NCBI GenBank assembly: GCA_018056215.1
Contig: JAGPGB010000062.1
Coordinates: 1-6,849 of the forward strand
Reading direction: 5' to 3'
From: Bacteroidales bacterium
GTDB taxonomy: Bacteria; Bacteroidota; Bacteroidia; Bacteroidales; DTU049
Length of the DNA: 6,849 bases
Shown here one piece after another: positions 1 through 5,613 of this stretch (positions are counted from its first letter, which is position 1; the number at the start of each line of letters is the position of its first letter). A model generated the notes under the pieces. It was not told where the DNA came from, searched no databases, and saw only the letters and a list, made by a program, of their open reading frames with translations. The translations under genes were made by a program, and so were the position numbers.

Positions 1-507
1 ACATATCCATTACCAGAAGCTCAACTAGATAGATTTATGTTTTCTATTTGGTTAGATTATCCCACTATTAATGAGGAAATAGAAATCGTGAAAAGGACAA
101 CTTTCGTAGATATGCCCACTGTCAATAATATTATTGATAAAGAAACTCTGCTAGAATATCAAAAATTGGTAAGAAAAATTAGTGTACCAGATCATGTTTA
201 TGAATTTGCAGTGCAGATAACAGCAAAAACCCGTCCAGTATATGCAGATTGTCATCCAATGGCAAAAGAATATGTTGCTTGGGGCGGTGGCCCTAGATCT
301 AGTCAATTTATGATTTTAGGTGCTAAATGTCACGCATTGCTTAATGGTAAATATGCTCCAGATAACGAAGATGTAAAAGCTGTAGCTGATAGCGTTTTTA
401 GACATAGATTAGTCCTCAACTATAGAGCAGAAGCAGAGGGAGTAAATACTATTGATATTATACACGAAATCATTAAAGATATAGAAAAAAATAATTTTAA
501 AAAATAA
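1..507 (+). CDS. MoxR-family AAA+ ATPase, C-terminal half (5' end outside window)
   Basis: The frame is open from base 1 and ends with TAA at 505-507, giving 168 residues; the ATG at 37 is internal, not the start. The first visible residues, TYPLPEAQLDRF, are the hallmark MoxR stretch just after sensor 1, with the presumed arginine finger in LDRF (fragment residue 11). The Walker A and B motifs lie upstream of the window. The rest is the helical lid: the sensor-2 arginine is in WGGGPRSSQ (about residue 99), followed by YAPDNEDVKAVAD and RHRLVLNYRAEAEGV, all typical of the family. Full-length members are about 320-330 residues, so roughly half is present. MoxR ATPases act in the cytoplasm as chaperone-like motors, often with DUF58 and von Willebrand A proteins at the membrane. 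Here no DUF58 gene follows; the next gene converges, so this is the last gene of its transcription unit. Family call is firm; its client is unknown. Confidence 0.95.
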   Translation, partial: TYPLPEAQLDRFMFSIWLDYPTINEEIEIVKRTTFVDMPTVNNIIDKETLLEYQKLVRKISVPDHVYEFAVQITAKTRPVYADCHPMAKEYVAWGGGPRSSQFMILGAKCHALLNGKYAPDNEDVKAVADSVFRHRLVLNYRAEAEGVNTIDIIHEIIKDIEKNNFKK

Positions 508-529
508 TTGAGATAAGCAATTAGTTCAT

Positions 530-555
530 CAATTTTATACAATATTTTAAAATTG
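530..555 (+). terminator. Possible weak terminator hairpin after the MoxR gene
   Basis: CAATTTTA (530-537) and TAAAATTG (548-555) are perfect inverted repeats, giving an 8-bp stem with a 10-base loop, 23 bases after the MoxR stop and between two convergent genes. The stem is almost all A/T and no clear T-run follows, so it would be weak. In such AT-rich sequence a chance palindrome is a real alternative. The rest of 508-634 shows nothing I recognise. Confidence 0.3.
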
Positions 556-634
556 TTATAATAACTCTAAAATTTTTTCTCGCATAGCATTAATACTGAG
601 GGTGAGTTATAATTTGTAATAATTCTCAATAAAA

Positions 635-1279
635 TTAATTTATTTTTACAAAAGGATTATTTGATTTCTCATGTCCAATGCTAGTAGGATTACCATGTCC
701 TGGATATACTTTCACTTCATCGGGTAATTTATAAAGTTTATTTTTTATACTATTTACTAATGCATCCCAATCTCCTGTTATGAAATCTGTTCTACCCACA
801 CTTTCATAAAATAGCACATCACCAGTAAATATAATTTTTTCATCAGAAAAATAATAACATAAAGATCCATCAGCATGCCCTGGTGTTTCATAAACTAAAA
901 TATCAAAATCTCCAATTTTAATATTCCCTTCATTGATAAATTTTATTTTATCTTTAGCAAGTATCTCTACTTGATCCATGCCAAATTGATCGGCTATATC
1001 CACTATGCTCTCATAAAGATGATATCCTGCCTCAGACATCATAATTTCAATATTATATTTTTGATAAAAATTACTTATACCAATGGCATGATCTATATGA
1101 GGATGTGTGATTAAACAAGCTTTTACATTTAGATGCTCCATAGATAAATAATTTTGCAAGGCTTCCCACTCTTCATTAGAATAATATCCTGCATCTATCA
1201 ATAGAGCATCATTGGTGTCATTACTAATTATATAATTATTTACCATGAAAGGATTGCAAACAAATACTTTTAGTTTCAT
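635..1279 (-). CDS. Metallo-beta-lactamase-fold hydrolase, glyoxalase II-like (YcbL type)
   Basis: This 214-residue protein is a complete, compact MBL-fold hydrolase. The metal-binding set is all present: H59-x-H61-x-D63-H64 (THPHIDH), H135 (TPGHADGS), D154 (FTGDVLF) and H195 (YPGHG), as expected for a two-metal centre. The VGRTDF segment at 161-166 followed by GDWDAL is characteristic of the YcbL-like short branch of the hydroxyacylglutathione hydrolase superfamily. That branch lacks the long C-terminal domain of classical glyoxalase II (about 250 residues). Expected activity is hydrolysis of a thioester or similar ester in the cytoplasm; no signal peptide is visible. It starts 30 bp after the stop of the DUF4831 lipoprotein gene on the same strand, so the two are probably co-transcribed. 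The ATG is the natural start because the sequence MKLKVFVCNPF begins directly at the first beta strand. Fold and metal site are firm; the exact substrate is inferred only broadly. Confidence 0.93.
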   Translation of the reverse strand: MKLKVFVCNPFMVNNYIISNDTNDALLIDAGYYSNEEWEALQNYLSMEHLNVKACLITHPHIDHAIGISNFYQKYNIEIMMSEAGYHLYESIVDIADQFGMDQVEILAKDKIKFINEGNIKIGDFDILVYETPGHADGSLCYYFSDEKIIFTGDVLFYESVGRTDFITGDWDALVNSIKNKLYKLPDEVKVYPGHGNPTSIGHEKSNNPFVKIN

Positions 1280-1309
1280 ATTTTAGAAATTTATAATTTG
1301 GTTACTTAA

Positions 1310-2434
1310 TTAAAATTCGACATACTTGAGCTCTCCATCTTTATTAGAAAACACTGCTTTTTTAATTTTCTTGGGTAAATAGTAAATATATCCTTTTTGC
1401 AAAATCTTTAGAGTATCTTTATAAATTATATTTTTACCCGAAGCATTTGTAATAGTTATCTGACAGGGCATAGGTTTACGAGCAGGTAGATTATGTTGAG
1501 AAATTTTATAATTTTCAATTTTAGGATTTTTATTTAAGGGAGTAATTTTTAAATAATAATTATTATCAACTTTATCAGATATTTCATAAGAAAAACCCTT
1601 AGATGAATCAAAAGAAAACAAAAAAATGTTTTCTTCATCATTTTTATTAGGTAATATATTTATAGAATAATGATAATTAGTTTTTGACACATTCCCAATG
1701 AAATATGATAGATAAAAATTATATAAATTTTTAATTTCTTCAATCATTGTATTAAATGTAGCATCGTCATATGCTATCTCTGGTATACCACCTATTAGAT
1801 CATAATAATATCCTTTTAATAGATTAATATCATTGGCAAGATCTTTAGCAATGTCGTGATCTGATTTAGGAACTAAATTAGTTTCATATATAGTTTTAAT
1901 ACGTTTAATAGTATCTATAGTAACTAATTGATTAATAGTATCAGTCTTTTCTAAATATTGATTAGTTATAAAAAACTTAAATATATCGTAAGATGAATCA
2001 TCGCTAATAGAATTTAGCATTGTTTTATCAACAATTTCTTTTTCATCATATACATTATCATCATTGATATTCAGCAAACCATTTTCTAAAAAATGTAATT
2101 TAATATTGTTTCTCACTGCATCATTAGAAAATTTCAAGAAAAAAGTAGCACTAGTATCTGGTATTAATTCATTGGATATATTAAGATTATTTATAAAAAA
2201 TTGCGATGATTTGTTAGTAATAATAGGTGTATTGGCAAAAAATTCATTGGCAAATTTAGAATAAATTCCAGGGATAGAATCTACTTTGTAAACATCTAGA
2301 TTTATCATTAACAAATTTTGAGGTAAATTAATTTCTATAAAATTATAATCTTTAAGCTCATCTACATTTTGATAAATTTTAAATGAAGAACAAGCAGTGA
2401 GAAAAATAATTATACAAAGTGGAAGTATTTTCAT
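1310..2434 (-). CDS. DUF4831-type envelope lipoprotein
   Basis: The 374-residue protein begins with a short hydrophobic signal (residues 3-14) ending in a clear lipobox LTAC, with C15 the lipidated cysteine, so it is a signal-peptidase-II lipoprotein. No acidic run follows C15 (it continues SSFKIY), so it lacks the Bacteroidota surface-export signal and more likely faces the periplasm. From memory, the body matches the layout of DUF4831, a Bacteroidota family of unknown function: an N-terminal 'PGIYSKFANEF' segment (55-65) followed by TNKSSQFFINNLNIS; a central IDTIKRI stretch (173-179); a helical part with DLIGG and YDDATFNTMIEEI (212-234); and a C-terminal beta domain with LPARKPMPCQITI and LQKGYIYYLPKK. 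The assignment is by pattern recognition, not by search. No catalytic motif is visible. It is the first gene of a probable two-gene unit with the MBL hydrolase downstream. The gene is very A/T rich, like the window background. Confidence 0.8.
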   Translation of the reverse strand: MKILPLCIIIFLTACSSFKIYQNVDELKDYNFIEINLPQNLLMINLDVYKVDSIPGIYSKFANEFFANTPIITNKSSQFFINNLNISNELIPDTSATFFLKFSNDAVRNNIKLHFLENGLLNINDDNVYDEKEIVDKTMLNSISDDSSYDIFKFFITNQYLEKTDTINQLVTIDTIKRIKTIYETNLVPKSDHDIAKDLANDINLLKGYYYDLIGGIPEIAYDDATFNTMIEEIKNLYNFYLSYFIGNVSKTNYHYSINILPNKNDEENIFLFSFDSSKGFSYEISDKVDNNYYLKITPLNKNPKIENYKISQHNLPARKPMPCQITITNASGKNIIYKDTLKILQKGYIYYLPKKIKKAVFSNKDGELKYVEF

Positions 2435-2450
2435 AAAAAATTTTTATTTA

Positions 2451-2466
2451 CAAAAATACAAAAATA
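2451..2466 (-). promoter_or_regulatory. Tandem -7-like boxes (TATTTTTG twice) upstream of the lipoprotein gene
   Basis: On the minus strand TATTTTTG occurs twice head to tail (plus-strand CAAAAATA at 2451-2458 and 2459-2466). Each matches the Bacteroidota -7 consensus TAnnTTTG, 16 and 24 bases before the ATG at 2434. No matching -33 TTTG was found upstream, so only half of a promoter is supported, and chance matches are common in this composition. Confidence 0.35.
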
Positions 2467-2607
2467 TTAATTTACTTTTGATAGCTAAATACATTTCAAT
2501 ATAAATATTTGATAAAATATAATATTAAAGCAATCATAAGGTAGGTTGAATAAATAGAAAACAAAATTTGAATAACAATAAATGGTTTAATATAAAATTA
2601 TTTTTAT

Positions 2608-2615
2608 TATTTTTG
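2608..2615 (+). promoter_or_regulatory. Candidate -7 box (TATTTTTG) of the ClC gene
   Basis: TATTTTTG lies 17 bases before the ATG at 2633 and fits TAnnTTTG. The upstream partner is unclear: GGTTTAA at 2584-2590 sits about 17 bases away but is not a clean TTTG. This would give a very short leader. Confidence 0.3.
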
Positions 2616-2632
2616 AATTTGAAAAATAAACT

Positions 2633-4423
2633 ATGTTTAAGAATATTAAACAACATAAATTTGACTGGATACAATTTAAGTGGCTTCGAATAGGATATAA
2701 AGCACTAATAAATCAAGCTATAATACCTGCGATTATAATTGGAGTGATCACTGGATTAGCAGCAGTATTATTAAAAAATGGAGTTTATAATCTCACTGCA
2801 TGGGTTCATAATATAACTCAAACAGAGCATTTGTCTATATTATATTTCTTTTTACCGATTATCGGCATTGTATTGACAGTGATTTTTACTGATAAAATTA
2901 TAAAAGAGAAACTAGATCACGGAGTTACACGAGTATTAAAAGCTATAAGTAAAAATAAAGGAGACATTCGTCCACACAATATATATTCTAATATAGTAGC
3001 TTGCGTAATAACAGCATCTTTTGGAGGATCTATTGGTATGGAAGGGCCAATAGTTACTACTGGTGCAGCTATTGGTTCAAATACAGCAAAATTTTTTGAT
3101 TATTCATATAAATACAAACTACTTTTTATCTGTGCTGGTATGTCATCAGCAATAGCTGCAATTTTTAAAGCTCCTATTGCTGGTTTAATATTTTCTATAG
3201 AAGTATTAGCAATAGATTTAAGTGCAGGATTTTTAATACCAGTAATACTTAGCTGCGTTACAGGCACTATAGTAGCTACATTTTTTCTTGGACAAAAAGC
3301 AGAATTTTATTTTGCTGTTTTTACTAATTACAACTATTCAAATACATTATTTTTCATATTATTAGGTATCTTCGTTGGCCTACTTTCAGTATACTTTTTA
3401 CGTACTTATTCTTTTATAGAAAAAGCAATAGCAAAAATCAAGAAAAAAACTTTTAGAATATTAATTGGTGGAGGGCTATTAGGATTATTAATATATTTAT
3501 TTCCTCCTCTCTATGGAGAAGGATATAATAATATGGAAATGATCCTTAGCGGTAATATAGAACAATTATTTTCTAACTCCATTATTTATCCATATTTTAA
3601 TACTGAAATTGGTTTTTTGATTTTATTAATTATTTTATTTTTCATGAAAGTAATAGCAACAGCATTGACAACTGGAGCTGGAGGAGTAGGAGGTGTTTTT
3701 GCTCCAGCATTATTCACTGGTGCAGTAGGTGGAACCGCATTTGCCATTTTAATGAATATTTTATTTAATACTAGCTTAAACGTAAGTAATTTCACCCTTG
3801 TAGGTATGGCTGGCGTAATGGCTGGTGTAATACAAACACCTCTTGCTGCTATATTTTTAATAGCTGAACTCACCGGTGGATATAATCTTTTTATACCTCT
3901 TATCATTACTGCTACTATTTCTTATGCAACGACTAGATTAGTAGAACCATATTCTATATATACAAAATCTCTTGCTGAAAGCGGTGAATTATTGACACAT
4001 GACAAAGAAAAAAATGTTTTTACCCTTGTAGATAAAAATGATTTAATTGAAACAGAATTTGTACCATTAAATATTAATCAAAAATTATCAGACCTCATAG
4101 AAGCTATTAAAATATGCGATAGAAATGTCTTCCCAGTTTTAGATGATGAGAATAACTTAGTAGGATTAATATATTTCAAAGATATTAAGAATATCATTTT
4201 TGATAAACAAACCTATGATAAAATTAGTCTTTCTGAATTGATGAAAGAACCAGAAATAATTATTGATATAAATGAATCTTTAGACTCTATAGTAGAAAAA
4301 GTGAGAATGCAAAATATATGGAATATTCCTGTGGTAGATCATGGTAAATATGTTGGTTTCATATCAAAGTCATCACTTTTATCTGCATATCAAGAAGTTT
4401 TTGACACATTTACCTTTGAATAG
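2633..4423 (+). CDS. ClC-family chloride channel/transporter with C-terminal CBS pair
   Basis: This 596-residue integral membrane protein has the ClC fold over residues about 25-440, with about a dozen hydrophobic segments. Landmarks in order: HGVTRVL (96-102) at the place of the GSGIP anion motif; GMEGP (135-139) with the gating glutamate E137; APIAGLIFSIEV (180-191); GGVGGVFAPALFTGA (350-364), the GGxFxP loop; PLAAIFLIAELTGGY (403-417); and EPYSIY (438-443), whose Y440 matches the central pore tyrosine. Residues about 476-523 and 532-590 form two CBS domains, which in this family bind adenine nucleotides or tune gating from the cytoplasm. Compared with E. coli ClcA as I recall it, the internal proton glutamate (E203) aligns with V191 and the central serine motif is D-H-G-V-T. 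The protein may therefore be a passive anion channel rather than a proton antiporter; that is inference. It is monocistronic, with a divergent neighbour upstream and a convergent transposase downstream. Confidence 0.95.
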   Translation: MFKNIKQHKFDWIQFKWLRIGYKALINQAIIPAIIIGVITGLAAVLLKNGVYNLTAWVHNITQTEHLSILYFFLPIIGIVLTVIFTDKIIKEKLDHGVTRVLKAISKNKGDIRPHNIYSNIVACVITASFGGSIGMEGPIVTTGAAIGSNTAKFFDYSYKYKLLFICAGMSSAIAAIFKAPIAGLIFSIEVLAIDLSAGFLIPVILSCVTGTIVATFFLGQKAEFYFAVFTNYNYSNTLFFILLGIFVGLLSVYFLRTYSFIEKAIAKIKKKTFRILIGGGLLGLLIYLFPPLYGEGYNNMEMILSGNIEQLFSNSIIYPYFNTEIGFLILLIILFFMKVIATALTTGAGGVGGVFAPALFTGAVGGTAFAILMNILFNTSLNVSNFTLVGMAGVMAGVIQTPLAAIFLIAELTGGYNLFIPLIITATISYATTRLVEPYSIYTKSLAESGELLTHDKEKNVFTLVDKNDLIETEFVPLNINQKLSDLIEAIKICDRNVFPVLDDENNLVGLIYFKDIKNIIFDKQTYDKISLSELMKEPEIIIDINESLDSIVEKVRMQNIWNIPVVDHGKYVGFISKSSLLSAYQEVFDTFTFE

Positions 4424-4441
4424 GAAAGTAAATAGGGCAAT

Positions 4442-4451
4442 AATCAAGTTT
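4442..4451 (+). repeat. Candidate left terminal inverted repeat of the IS1595-like element
   Basis: AATCAAGTTT here is repeated in inverted orientation at 5545-5554, so the two copies bracket the transposase gene and define a segment of about 1.1 kb, a normal size for IS1595-type elements. Beyond ten bases the match falters (ATAAAA against TATTAT), allowing at best one further AT after a gap. The flanking 8 bases do not match (AGGGCAAT against TTTAAGAA reading outwards), so no target duplication supports it. IS1595 ends usually start with G-rich sequence, which this does not. Treat as tentative. Confidence 0.25.
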
Positions 4452-4478
4452 ATAAAATTTTTGAAAAAATTTTATAAA
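4449..4478. terminator. Perfect 14-bp A/T-only hairpin between convergent genes
   Basis: The arm 4449-4462 (TTTATAAAATTTTT) is the exact reverse complement of 4465-4478, with only GA (4463-4464) between them. A two-base loop is too tight, so a 12-13-bp stem with a 4-6-base loop is likelier. It lies 25 bp after the ClC stop and 16 bp beyond the transposase stop. It can end transcripts from both sides, since each arm carries T-runs. No G/C pair is present, so it is not a textbook intrinsic terminator. Confidence 0.5.
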
Positions 4479-4494
4479 TATAGTAGAGAAAAAT

Positions 4495-5502
4495 TTAAAT
4501 GTTATAGATTAAATATGTTAATGACATCAAATCACTATACCGCTCCCATGCCCTCCTATCCGACGCCGCCAAATTCAGTATCCTCCCCGTATCTTCTATA
4601 ACCATCTCTGCCAGATATTTGCCTTTCACTACAAACCACATTATATAGTTTGTTAAATATTTTGTCGCTACTCCACGAAACTTGTAATATATCCATCCTA
4701 CAAAATCTGTTATCTTCTTATGAATAGTTGATACGCTGTATATACCTTGCTTCATCTTGTTTTTGTTAGTTATTTCTTTGTGTTTTATGTGCTCCGCAGT
4801 TACTGTCTTGAAAGCTTTTTTATTGCTGCCACATATCACTGAATTATCTGATATTCGTGATTTTAGAAACTCAGATATATGATCAGCTTGCACTCTATTG
4901 TCTTCTAATTTTTTGAACAAAATATTTCCACTTCTATCTGTGGCAGCTAATACTGCTACTTTTGTTGGCTTCTTTTTCTTTAACTTTTTTACTTCTTTTT
5001 TGTCTCGCTTTTTTCTACCTTTCTCAGAGTAATTCATTAGAAGTTCTTCTAATTCTACTACTCCGAAGAAATTTACATTATCTTCAAATGATTGCATAGC
5101 ACATAATATTCTGTGTCGCCAAAAGAAACTTGTTGTGAGACTAATATGTACGATTCTTGCACACTCTCTCAAGCTCATGCCAGCACTCATACATTTGATA
5201 TATTCTAGCATCTTGCCCTTTTCATGAACACCATACATAAAAGTGCCAGTGGTTACTCTGAACTGTCTTCCACAAGTTTTGCATCGATAGTTTTGTACTC
5301 CACTTTGTAAGCCATTTTTAATTACGTGGCTACTATTACAATCTGGACATAGTACACCAGTAGACATAGCTTTAATTTCTTGATAGTCTACTACATCTTT
5401 ACCTTCTTCTTTCATCTCATCATAGAGATTATCGTAGAACTCGCGTGTTTCTTCTTTGGTAAGGCAGAATAATTCTGTTGGATTTTCTAAAAGGTTATTC
5501 AT
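4495..5502 (-). CDS. IS1595-family (ISXO2-like) zinc-ribbon transposase, apparently lacking canonical catalytic acids
   Basis: The 335-residue protein has the layout of IS1595-type transposases. An acidic helical N-terminus (1-48) precedes a zinc ribbon with C52-x2-C55 and C74-x2-C77. A helix-turn-helix-like segment follows (about 104-137: CMSAGMSLRECARIV, then TSFFWRHRIL), then an RNase H-like domain (about 146-275). The family signature FRGVATKYLTNY is at 275-286. Against relatives recalled from memory, the first catalytic Asp (usual ...E-x-D-E-T...) is E152 in VVELEEL, and the second (usual C-x-D-x-x-x-x-Y) is S226 in CGSNKKAF. H261 may preserve the third position. A Lys/Arg-rich stretch (161-181) separates the first two. 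The frame has no stops or frameshift. The tail after residue 290 looks longer than usual, and its codons (GCG, TCG, AGG, CGG) differ from the window. G+C over the gene is nearer 35%, above its neighbours, which suggests transfer. It may be inactive, domesticated, or a variant group. Confidence 0.88.
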   Translation of the reverse strand: MNNLLENPTELFCLTKEETREFYDNLYDEMKEEGKDVVDYQEIKAMSTGVLCPDCNSSHVIKNGLQSGVQNYRCKTCGRQFRVTTGTFMYGVHEKGKMLEYIKCMSAGMSLRECARIVHISLTTSFFWRHRILCAMQSFEDNVNFFGVVELEELLMNYSEKGRKKRDKKEVKKLKKKKPTKVAVLAATDRSGNILFKKLEDNRVQADHISEFLKSRISDNSVICGSNKKAFKTVTAEHIKHKEITNKNKMKQGIYSVSTIHKKITDFVGWIYYKFRGVATKYLTNYIMWFVVKGKYLAEMVIEDTGRILNLAASDRRAWERYSDLMSLTYLIYNI

Positions 5503-5518
5503 ATATTAAAAAATTTTA

Positions 5519-5526
5519 CAAATATA
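5519..5526 (-). promoter_or_regulatory. Candidate -7 box (TATATTTG) of the transposase gene
   Basis: On the minus strand TATATTTG is a perfect TAnnTTTG match 16 bases before the transposase ATG (5502). A GTTTTA about 17 bases further upstream could be a poor -33 partner. There is no Shine-Dalgarno sequence in front of the ATG. Confidence 0.4.
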
Positions 5527-5530
5527 AAAA

Positions 5531-5550
5531 TTTTTAATATAATAAAACTT
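5531..5550 (-). repeat. 20-bp near-repeat, copy 1 (upstream of the transposase)
   Basis: The plus-strand sequence TTTTTAATATAATAAAACTT differs at one base from 6631-6650, exactly 1100 bp away in the same orientation. Each copy lies 28-35 bp upstream of a minus-strand start (transposase here, asd there), so a shared promoter-region element is possible. Its A/T composition means coincidence must also be considered. Confidence 0.4.
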
Positions 5551-5554
5551 GATT
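5545..5554 (-). repeat. Candidate right terminal inverted repeat of the IS1595-like element
   Basis: AAACTTGATT on the plus strand is the exact reverse complement of AATCAAGTTT at 4442-4451. It lies 42 bp upstream of the transposase start and 57 bp past the asd stop. The limits noted for the left copy apply: ten bases only, and no target duplication. Confidence 0.25.
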
Positions 5555-5575
5555 TTTAAGAACATAATAATTACG

Positions 5576-5613
5576 TTCTCTTTATTTTCTCACCCCTCTT
5601 CTATTCTACCCTC
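5576..5613 (-). other. Purine-rich tract just behind the asd stop
   Basis: These 38 bases carry no G and only four A on the plus strand, so the minus-strand transcript is almost all purine and is richer in G than its surroundings. It begins at the asd stop codon and ends before a small AGAAC/GTTCT inverted repeat (5559-5563 with 5575-5579). It encodes nothing I can recognise and may be the asd 3' untranslated region. Confidence 0.4.

Larger units (their letters stand above)
2435..2632. promoter_or_regulatory. Divergent intergenic region between the lipoprotein and ClC genes
   Basis: These 198 bp separate two divergent starts and must hold both promoters. Neither start has a Shine-Dalgarno sequence. 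Apart from the TAnnTTTG boxes listed separately, the region is simple A/T-rich sequence. No good -33 TTTG at the usual distance of about 19 bases is seen on either side, and no operator palindrome, small ORF or RNA stands out. Confidence 0.5.

Noticed and set aside
37..39. ATG as the start of the MoxR-family gene
   Set aside because: The frame is open through base 1 and the 12 preceding residues are the conserved MoxR motif, so the real start is outside the window.
508..634. Small RNA or riboswitch in the gap between MoxR and the hydrolase gene
   Set aside because: Only weak A/T inverted repeats are present; no tRNA, riboswitch or structured RNA pattern could be recognised.
2064..2264. 66-codon plus-strand open frame
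   Set aside because: It lies wholly inside the well-supported lipoprotein gene on the other strand and shows no domain or start context of its own.
3586..3906. 106-codon minus-strand open frame
   Set aside because: It is antisense to the conserved GGxFxP part of the ClC gene; its Ala/Pro/Thr-rich content reflects the glycine- and alanine-rich codons opposite.
4341..4601. 86-codon plus-strand open frame spanning the ClC end and the transposase end
   Set aside because: It runs out of frame through the CBS2 domain, the A/T hairpin and antisense transposase codons, with no recognisable protein feature.
5591..5593. Minus-strand GTG after a G-rich purine run as an earlier transposase start
   Set aside because: It is not in frame with the transposase gene, and the local ATG with a TATATTTG box upstream is a better start.
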